This document shows positions 29,551 through 35,254 of a stretch of 35,254 bases of DNA, in pieces (position 1 is the first letter of the stretch; each line of letters opens with the position of its first letter). Source of the DNA: CAIVSN01 sp036171455 (GTDB taxonomy: Bacteria > Patescibacteriota > Gracilibacteria > BD1-5 > UBA2023). The stretch is from the NCBI GenBank assembly GCA_036171455.1, contig JAVHRB010000059.1:1-35254 (forward strand), written 5' to 3'. The translations under genes and the position numbers were made by a program. The notes below the pieces were generated by a model. That model saw nothing but the letters and a program-made list of their open reading frames with translations. It was not told the origin of the DNA and searched no databases.

Positions 29551-29772
29551 TTAGTTTCGATTTTTGATAACGGCTCGTTTGAGGACGTGAGTTTGTGCAT
29601 TGGATTCGCACACTAGATTGATGAGTAGTAGCGAAAACTCTGGAGAGACATCATTTCCGAGCGTTTTTAGTACGTCTTGGATACCAGTAACGAATGGAGT
29701 GTCGCTTTTTCCTTGATAGGAACGAACTTTGGCTTGCATAAAGCGAAGCAGAGGAGAGAGTGTTTTTTCCAT
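29551..29772 (-). CDS. Small hypothetical protein
   Basis: 73 residues, no TGA. Helical by pattern (LSPLLRFMQAKVRSY, then FSLLLINLVCESNAQTHVLK). It begins MEKTLSPLL and ends in basic AVIKNRN. No family recognised. It is upstream of rplS on the same strand with a terminator-like stem between. The 210 bases 5' of it are shared with the divergent lipoprotein gene. Protein-like composition and a clean ATG-TAA frame are the only support. Confidence 0.5.
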   Translation of the reverse strand: MEKTLSPLLRFMQAKVRSYQGKSDTPFVTGIQDVLKTLGNDVSPEFSLLLINLVCESNAQTHVLKRAVIKNRN

Positions 29773-29863
29773 AGTTGGGGTTACTGATACTCTGAGTATA
29801 TTGGGAGCGGCAGGTATTTCAATATGGATTTTTAAATTACAAATAATATTACCATCAAATCAG

Positions 29864-29890
29864 AATATAGAGATAATTAAACTCTATATT
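29864..29890. promoter_or_regulatory. Inverted repeat, possible operator
   Basis: Nine-base perfect arms AATATAGAG/CTCTATATT with a 9-base spacer, in the divergent region upstream of the lipoprotein promoter. No T-run follows it, so a protein-binding site is as likely as a hairpin. Confidence 0.3.
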
Positions 29891-29923
29891 CGGGAATATG
29901 CACGTCGGTTTCTCCTATTTTTT

Positions 29924-29950
29924 TTGATTTATCAATATTGGCATTATAAT
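29924..29950 (+). promoter_or_regulatory. Probable promoter of the lipoprotein genes
   Basis: TTGATT (29924-29929) and consensus TATAAT (29945-29950), 15-base spacer, 31 bases before the ATG at 29982. Confidence 0.45.
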
Positions 29951-29981
29951 TGTTTCCTAGTTTATTTTAACCAATTTGAAT

Positions 29982-30518
29982 ATGAAAAAAATCATACCGG
30001 TAGTTGCTACTATTGCGCTTGCTGGAATGTTGGTATCTTGCGGTGCCAAAGCTCCTGTAGAACAAATCCCTCTAACGCCAAAAACACAGGCAGTTGAGAC
30101 GAAGACTCCCGAAGTACCGATGGTTCCGAATGCTTTACCGACAAATGTGGCAGCAACAGGTACTGTTATTTCTGACGGTTTATACATAAATTCTAGCGGT
30201 GTTACGGTAGATACGGCCAGTGGGGTAAATATAAATTATAATGGGGACAGTTTGAACATTACTTCATCTGGAACAAGCGTCAATAGTACCGGTATGACCA
30301 TCACGAACGGCGAGGATGGAACTTATATCAATACTAATGGGAACACTATCGATACTACGGCATGATTGAACGTAAATTCGAGTGGAACTACAATATCCTC
30401 GCAGCAAACGGGAGAATTAAATACGGATTTTCCTAATATGCAGATTACGAATTCCGGATCTGGCCAGACTACTATTACCATTCCTCAGACACAGGTTAAT
30501 CAAACCGTATCTGAATAA
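29982..30518 (+). CDS. Lipoprotein with Ser/Thr/Asn-rich repeats
   Basis: 178 residues. Signal peptide MKKIIPVVATIALAGMLVSCG with lipobox LVSC, so lipidated and surface-exposed. A Pro/Thr linker follows, then from ~67 a run of short repeats of the type GVTVDTASGVNINYNG / SLNITSSGTSVNST / GTYINTNGNTIDTTA, suggestive of a beta-solenoid. One TGA within the repeats is read as Gly. Its signal peptide is nearly the same as that of the next gene, so they are likely paralogous starts. Function unknown; adjacency to the FMN-binding lipoprotein suggests one transcript. Confidence 0.75.
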
Positions 30519-30542
30519 TTTTTTATTCAAAACCTTCATCAT

Positions 30543-30986
30543 ATGACTATGAAAAAAATTACCCCAGTTGTAACATCGTTCGCACTTGCCGGATTTCTTG
30601 CTTCTTGTGGAACCTCAACAACTCCCGTGACATCAGATTTGCCAAAAGCTCAACAATTGGAAAATACACTTCCCATTAACCCCGCGGTAGTTCCCGCCGA
30701 TACGACATCTTTGAATTCCACAAAAGTCGTAACGAAAACGGTTGGATATGTCAGTCCAGCGGGACAGGAGGAAATCGAAGTAACGCTCAATATTTCCAAT
30801 AATACTATTACGTCGGTTTTGGTGAAACCAATGGCAACCAATGAGATTTCCAAGAAACTTCAGACAGGTTTTGCTCATGAAATAAAGATAGCGGTTGGAA
30901 AGCCAATTACAGCATTCTCACTCGATGCTGTAGGAGGTGCAAGTTTGACGACCAAAGCTTTCAATGCTTACGTCCAATCTTTGTAA
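30543..30986 (+). CDS. Lipoprotein with FMN-binding (FMN_bind) domain
   Basis: 147 residues. Lipobox LASC at ~19-22, a Thr/Pro-rich linker (~23-60), then a compact domain: VVTKTVGYVSPAGQEEIEVTLNI-type strands, ITSVLVKPMATNEIS, and near the C-terminus SLDAVGGASLTTKAFNAYV. That last segment matches the flavinylation motif of FMN_bind proteins (D..SGA[T/S]xT), whose final Thr takes FMN from ApbE. ApbE is encoded 178 bases downstream, the expected partner. The protein would be a membrane-tethered extracytoplasmic electron carrier. The first Ser of the SGA triplet is Gly here. A second ATG two codons in is also possible. Confidence 0.75.
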   Translation: MTMKKITPVVTSFALAGFLASCGTSTTPVTSDLPKAQQLENTLPINPAVVPADTTSLNSTKVVTKTVGYVSPAGQEEIEVTLNISNNTITSVLVKPMATNEISKKLQTGFAHEIKIAVGKPITAFSLDAVGGASLTTKAFNAYVQSL

Positions 30987-30989
30987 GAG

Positions 30990-31107
30990 ATTTCTCATAA
31001 ACGCGAACTCCTGGTTAAATTTTCCGTTCCTCACTCAACGCACCTGCGTACGTCTCGTTTCGGTACTCAAATTTAACTTCAGATTTCATTGTTTCTGAGA
31101 AGTCTTG
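30990..31107 (+). ncRNA. Structured intergenic segment before apbE (candidate regulatory RNA)
   Basis: Nested inverted repeats: TTCTCA with TGAGAA outside, GTTAAATTT (31012) with AAATTTAAC inside, and ACGCACCTGCGT at the tip. The segment fills nearly all the gap between the FMN lipoprotein and the Shine-Dalgarno at 31108. It does not match the FMN riboswitch (RFN) consensus. A terminator for the upstream gene is another reading, though no T-run follows. Confidence 0.35.
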
Positions 31108-31121
31108 AAAGGAGGATAGAG

Positions 31122-31358
31122 ATGAATTTTTATTTGGAATGAGTTTATAATTCGCTTTCCTTTCATGCAGATATTCGAGCTAGATACGCTGGGAACCCAG
31201 TTGAAAATCCAAATAGATACCCCCTTCTCCTGCGAGGGGGTTTTTTTGGAAATCCGGGATATGTTGTCGACGTTCGACCAGAAATATTCTCGATTTATTC
31301 CCGGGAATTGGTTGGATGTATTGAATCGGAATTGATGAGGGATATTGGATGAGGATAG
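31122..31358 (+). CDS. Possible leader ORF overlapping apbE
   Basis: It has the best Shine-Dalgarno in this area, AAAGGAGG at 31108-31115, six bases before the ATG. The frame encodes 78 residues (MNFYLEGVYNSLSFHADIRA...) with two TGA and ends TAG at 31358. It overlaps the first 65 codons of apbE in another frame and resembles nothing. It may be a translated leader coupling ribosomes to the apbE start, which lacks its own Shine-Dalgarno. Confidence 0.3.
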
Positions 31359-32001
31359 CAAGATTATGCTCGAATTTTCATTGGAACTCGCCCGGTTGAC
31401 GGGTGGAATTTTTGATCCGGTCATCGGTTCCCGGTTGACGAAGTTATGATACGGATCGCGAGACACGGCAATGTTCCACGGCAAATTTGGAACGTTTGCC
31501 GATATTTTGCTTTCGAATACCGACGTCAAACTTCAAAACGGCGTGTGTTTGGAATTTTGAGGCGTAGGAAAGTGATATGCTTTGGATAAAACGGTTGCAC
31601 TCCTGCAAAAGTATGATAAATTTTTGGTGGATTTCGGGGGGGATATTTATGGTAAATGAGGTTGGAACGTCGGACTGGAAGATCCTGATGATTTCTCCAA
31701 AGTCATCGGCAAAGTTTTCCTGGAAGATGGATTCTTTTGTTCATCTGCCGGTTCCCGTCGAAAGTTCTGAAATTCCCACCATCTCCTGAACGCGTTAACA
31801 GGGCAAAGCACCCACCATATACTCGCAACCTATATTGAATCCCAGAGAGGTATGTATGCGGATGGATATGCTACCGCATGTTTCATAACTCCTATCGATG
31901 TGAGTTTGGAACTTTTTGAATCAAAGCGCATAGAATGAGTAATATTGGAATGAAATAGAATGGTGTATCAATCTCATAATTCAAATATCGAACTTTTTTA
32001 A
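31165..32001 (+). CDS. apbE: FAD:protein FMN transferase
   Basis: 278 residues with many TGA-Gly codons. ApbE features: FELDTLGTQLKIQI at the start, STFDQKYSRF, LELARLTGGIFDPVIG, EFGGVGKGYALDK (two Gly from TGA), FLVDFGGDIYGKGGWNVGL, SSAGSRRKFGNSHHLLNALTGQ, and YADGYATACFI near the end. It moves FMN from FAD onto Thr/Ser of FMN_bind proteins, a Mg-dependent reaction. Its target is probably the lipoprotein at 30543. No signal peptide or lipobox is visible, unusual for an enzyme whose target is exported. The start follows family alignment; it has no Shine-Dalgarno of its own. It ends 1 base before ung. Confidence 0.9.
31219..31247 (+). terminator. Terminator-like hairpin inside the 5' part of apbE
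   Basis: ACCCCC, an 11-base loop, then GGGGGT followed by a run of T (31241-31247). It is in the coding sequence at codons 19-28 of apbE. The form is that of an intrinsic terminator or attenuator. Confidence 0.55.
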
Positions 32002-32002
32002 T

Positions 32003-32665
32003 ATGACTCTACGACTGGAAAATTCTTGGCTGGATGCCATGGCTCCAGAATTTGAAAAAAAGTACTGGCATGATCTCGCTGCTTTTATTAAATCCGAATA
32101 TCAGAAAGGAGTATGTTATCCTGAGCCCAAACATATATTCCGTGCCTGTGATATTACGCCTTTCGACCAGGTTCGGGTCGTGATTCTCGGTCAGGATCCC
32201 TATCATAATTTTGGCGCTGCTACGGGGCTTGCTTTTTCTGTTCCTGAGGGATTCAAACTGCAGCCAAGTCTCAGAAATATTTTTAAGGAGTTGGAACAGG
32301 ATACTGGTATCAAACGAACCATGACGGATCTTTCTGACTGGGGTTCACAAGGAGTACTCCTCCTAAACAGCGTTCTCACGGTTCGTTCCGGATCGCCGGC
32401 TTCTCATCAGAAGAAATGATGGGAAACTTTTACTGATGCTATTATTTCAACTATTTCTCGAGATTTAAACGGGGTTGTTTTCGTACTTTGGTGAAATTAT
32501 GCTATTTCAAAAAAACCTTTGATTGATGAGGCTCGCCATCTAGTCATCACTTCAACCCATCCAAGTCCGTTTTCCGCATACAACGGTTTTTTTGGTAGCC
32601 GTCCTTTTAGTCAAATCAATCGATATCTCGAATCCCAAGAAAAATCCCCAATTGTTTGGGGATAG
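32003..32665 (+). CDS. ung: Uracil-DNA glycosylase
   Basis: 220 residues, the usual family length. Motifs: VVILGQDPYHNFGAATGLAFS (water-activating Asp in GQDPYH, read in two overlapping parts), SLRNIFKEL, GVLLLNSVLTVRSG, VFVLWGNYA (Gly from TGA) and the HPSPFSAYNGFFGSRPFSQIN leucine/serine loop. It removes uracil from DNA as the first step of base-excision repair, in the cytoplasm. The ATG is 1 base after the apbE TAA, so translation is coupled. The stop lies within the hairpin at 32644-32663. Confidence 0.95.
32644..32663. terminator. Terminator between convergent ung and 32721 gene
   Basis: ATCCCCAA-TTGT-TTGGGGAT, eight-base stem. On the minus strand it is followed by TTTTTC, so it best serves the gene at 32721-33398; it overlaps the end of ung. 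Confidence 0.6.
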
Positions 32666-32720
32666 TTAGGATAAATTGTAGTTTACAAAATTACAAGAAT
32701 TCTATATTAAATAACAATTT

Positions 32721-33398
32721 CTAGAGTTCTCCTTTTCCTATCATAATTTGAATAGATCGCATCAGGAGGGATTTTTGATCGAATGTCAGCTGATCCTGAT
32801 TGACCCTTTGAATGATTCCGAGCGCGAATGCTTCGCTGTCGATATTCTCAAATTTTTCATCCAACAAAATAGCATCTAACGGAAAATCTTGACGGCTTGC
32901 TACAGAAAAAGGCAGACTGCAAATTACTTTTTGTATATCGTTATTATTGGAGCGACTCAGTATTTCCAATGCACGTTTTGTAGCGAGATGCAGCGCATAT
33001 TTTGGAGCGAGAACTCGCATATTCCGTGTAGTAAAAGATTCAGGATAGTGTTTTTTCGTGTAATCCTCCTGAGCATCCACATATTCGTCTGTTGGCTTGA
33101 TAATATTTTTTCCGACGAGGCAACGACATATTTTGTTTTGTACCCATTCGTTCGTATGAGGAAAGGCCATGGCACAAAGTGAGATGATTTCCGTGAGTGG
33201 GTGGATTTTGTTGATGGAAGTTTTCTCAGCACTCACGTGAAAACGATAGGCTCATGATAGGCTATACAGCACGGATTCCACGCGTTGTTTTGCTTCGTTT
33301 GTAATATCATGTATATCTACATGAATTCCTGCGCATACAAGACAGGCATAAATGTCGCCATGTGGGGATCCGACTTTGTCCAAAACTAATCCGGCCAT
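32721..33398 (-). CDS. Hypothetical protein
   Basis: 225 residues with one TGA (LYSLS-G-AYRFHV); MAGLVLDKVGS is the first start in frame. It contains ACLVCAGIHVDIHDITNEA near the N-terminus, ICRCLVGKNII in the middle and helical segments to the end. The CxxC and CxC pairs could bind a metal, but no known domain fits. No TM segment. It is divergent from 33549 with a 150-base AT-rich region between (33399-33548), where I see no convincing promoter pair beyond a TTGACT at 33425. Function unknown. Confidence 0.55.
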
Positions 33399-33548
33399 AT
33401 CGATAAATAGCTTAATTTGATATGTTGACTATATATAAAAATATTGTTTTACAAATAAATATTTCATTTTTATACTCAAGTATTTTTTTTGTAATTTGCC
33501 TTACCGTATCCTTTTTCATATGCTGAATCAAATTGTTCCCCATAAAAT

Positions 33549-34076
33549 ATGAATCCTTTACAACATCTCGTACTACCAGAATTTAAAAACTATGTTGTGA
33601 TACCGAATAATTCTGCCTGTGTAGTTGTGGACCGTACGCGATTGATGGTAGAAATCCTGTGAGGTCTCCGCCCCGCTCCTGATGAATTTTTAGATTCTTC
33701 TCAGATTTCCACTCTCATTATCGAAGGAGAATTTGCATTAGTGTTCCGTTATAAGCGAGAGAAAGACGGAAAATATCATCCGGCCTGTAGTATGAGTTTT
33801 AGAGTTTCAGATTCCGGATGTATCCATGTTTGCCAGATACAGGGTTCGAATGACAAAAAAATAGCATTTCGTTTTCATTCTTCTTTTGATATTCATAGCT
33901 ATCTCATCAAAGTGTTGGAAGAATCTTTTATTAAAAAGGGGATACCCGTTACGGTTGAACGTTTTCCTACCGGGATAGAGTGATCTGCTGATGTAGGTAA
34001 AGCATTTCAGAAATATGAAAATTTCTGAAATGCCATAATCGGATTACATCAAAAATACCGTATTTCGCAAAAATAA
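33549..34076 (+). CDS. Hypothetical protein
   Basis: 175 residues; three TGA are read as Gly, and under the standard code it would be cut into pieces. Mixed strand/helix composition (YVVIPNNSACVVVDRTRLMVEIL, then FALVFRYKREKDGK and FRFHSSFDIHSYLIKVLEESF). It is soluble, with no Cys motif and no family recognised. The last ~25 codons contain a perfect 13-base inverted repeat (34002-34033), so the true end could be affected by it. It may be co-transcribed with 34141. Confidence 0.5.
34002..34033. repeat. Perfect 13-base inverted repeat near the end of a gene
   Basis: GCATTTCAGAAAT and ATTTCTGAAATGC with a 6-base ATGAAA loop. It is coding (codons ~152-162 of the 33549 gene), and no T-run follows, so it is not a standard terminator. 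Confidence 0.6.
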
Positions 34077-34140
34077 CCATTTTCTATGCGGTATTTGCCC
34101 AAGGGGGCAATATGTGATTCAATGGAAATATCAAATGTAA

Positions 34141-34947
34141 ATGTTTCATACTTCCATCCCGAATTCCGCTGTAACAAATGAACCGAAAACAAAATCGGAA
34201 GGAGCTGTTACGCTGCAACGCACTTTGGTTCGCAATAGTGTGAATTCTCGTTATATGTATGAACGAATAGATTTCTGGCTGTATTCTATCAAGAATTTCT
34301 ACAGGAAAAACAAACCTCATGTACGGATAAGTCCAGAAGGACTCCGGATAGCCAAATGGTACTTCAAGGAATCAAAATCCAAAACCTATCAGGCCCCGAA
34401 CTGGAAAATCGATCCAAAATATTCCGTGCTCTTCCACGAATTTCGTAGCGATGAGTTTTATCATCTCAAAAATCTCGTGGAAGTAATTATGCGCGAAATT
34501 GTCGAAATTACTCTGGTTGCTGAAGGATTTAAGAATGTTCAAGTCTACCGTACAAGTGATACCGATGATGTAACAGCTGGAGCTGACCTGATTGTAAAAA
34601 TGAAAAAATCTGATGGAACTAGACATACTTTTGCTATCGATTTGGCCGTTTCCAATAATCATATGTATCTTGCGAAAAAACAAGAGCGTACCCAGACGAA
34701 ATGTCGGGAATATAACGCTTTGGTTGGCAAACATCCAGAAACGCTCATGAATCGTGAGGTTATAGCCATCAGTCCAGAAACAATGGGGTATTTTCTCGTT
34801 CAATATCTCAAAGCCATCGGAAGTGGTAAAACTTTGAGCCCGTCCCAAAAATTGTGACTTTTGGAATATGCACGAACGAGCTCTGTTGAAAATACTCTTG
34901 AAACCATGAACGTTCGGGCTCGTACCGTTTTGCAAAAACCACATTAA
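34141..34947 (+). CDS. Hypothetical protein, possible nuclease-like fold
   Basis: 268 residues with one TGA (PSQKL-G-LLEYA). The N-terminus is polar, then basic (YSIKNFYRKNKPHVRI). The middle has helices (DEFYHLKNLVEVIMREIVEITL) followed by YRTSDTDDVTAGADLIVKM and HTFAIDLAVSNNHMYLAKK. GADLIV...FAIDLAVS resembles two adjacent strands with Asp residues, as in some PD-(D/E)XK-type folds, but the final Lys is not clear. No family is named. It is followed 8 bases later by a small gene, so they are probably one operon. Confidence 0.5.
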
Positions 34948-34955
34948 TTTTTTTT

Positions 34956-35147
34956 ATGAAAACCGTTTCAACCGTATTACAAAATATTCCCAAAAACTGG
35001 GAGGACCATATCAATCGAGAAATTATTCCTATCGAAGCAGAGAAAATGATTTCAGAATTTCACAAAAAATCAACTCTGGAAGATTTGGAAATGGTACGTG
35101 CTATACAACTTTTGAAAGAAAAATTTTCTGGAGTGATACCAAAATAA
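34956..35147 (+). CDS. Small hypothetical protein
   Basis: 63 residues, helical (EDHINREIIPIEAEKMISEF and DLEMVRAIQLLKEKFSG), with no TGA. Starts 8 bases after the preceding stop. It has the size and charge pattern of a small partner or antitoxin-like protein, but nothing identifies it. Confidence 0.45.
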   Translation: MKTVSTVLQNIPKNWEDHINREIIPIEAEKMISEFHKKSTLEDLEMVRAIQLLKEKFSGVIPK

Positions 35148-35164
35148 TCTTCTTTGAACGTTTA

Positions 35165-35254
35165 TTACAAATTAACGTAAATCGCAAGTACTTCCCGCAA
35201 GCGTGACCGGGAGGATATGTTTTCGTTTCCGAGCTTGTCCGGCGCGGTCTGGAC
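35165..35254. repeat. Palindromic intergenic repeat, copy 3 (cut by window end)
   Basis: Matches the reverse complement of 27007-27159 from its right end inward (AAATTAACGTAAATCGCA, ggaggatatgttttc, GTCCGGCGCGGTCTGGAC), so it is inverted relative to copies 1 and 2. It begins 17 bases after a stop codon. Confidence 0.85.

Noticed and set aside
30990..31107. FMN riboswitch upstream of apbE
   Set aside because: Inverted repeats are present but the conserved RFN blocks are not.
31122..31358. Frameshift joining the Shine-Dalgarno frame to apbE
   Set aside because: The apbE frame already contains the family N-terminus from its own ATG at 31165, so no missing part needs explaining; kept as a possible leader ORF.
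2..35254. Mass pseudogenisation or UGA=Trp code (code 4)
   Set aside because: The interruptions are only TGA and lie at conserved glycines in intact families; TAA and TAG do not interrupt frames.

Overview
The window comes from a bacterium that reads UGA as glycine (genetic code 25), the code known from the candidate phyla Gracilibacteria (BD1-5) and Absconditabacteria (SR1). Nearly every long gene carries in-frame TGA codons. They fall on conserved glycines: FAGVGG and GFPCQ in the cytosine methyltransferase, GGVGKGYA in ApbE, and the residue after HPDRG in the J-domain protein. None falls on a conserved Trp, and every gene I closed ends in TAA or TAG. Coordinates below are for genes read through TGA.

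Layout. (1) 2-4191: two secreted FISUMP-type Cys-rich repeat proteins alternating with three small single-TM Cys-patterned paralogues, with a recent 365-bp duplication. (2) 4320-11367: a six-gene operon for a complex I/group 4 hydrogenase-like (Ehr/Hyf type) membrane complex. The antiporter-like subunits keep their key charged residues. The large subunit lacks all four NiFe-ligand Cys and the small subunit lacks all four [4Fe-4S]-ligand Cys, and no ferredoxin-like subunit is present. (3) 11455-19295: a repeat element, then a mobile accessory region with a restriction-modification pair, a membrane J-domain protein, a coiled-coil TM protein, several unknowns and a large serine recombinase that runs into the opposite-strand tRNA-Glu(CTC). 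(4) 19335-26937: rplK, then an LCP-family protein, a long class A penicillin-binding protein and an EAL-domain protein on the other strand. (5) 27160-29772: on the minus strand, an unknown gene, rplS, a small RHH-like protein and a DEAD-box (DECD) helicase with a Gly-rich tail. (6) 29982-32665: two lipoproteins (the second an FMN-binding-domain protein), apbE and ung; the middle two look like a minimal extracellular flavinylation module. (7) 32721-35147: four genes I do not recognise.

Three copies of a ~154-bp palindromic repeat (11455, 27007, 35165) each lie just downstream of a gene. The most interesting system is the Ehr-like complex, which appears to have lost its whole redox centre while keeping its ion-translocating arm. 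All functional statements are read from sequence by eye; no database search was run.
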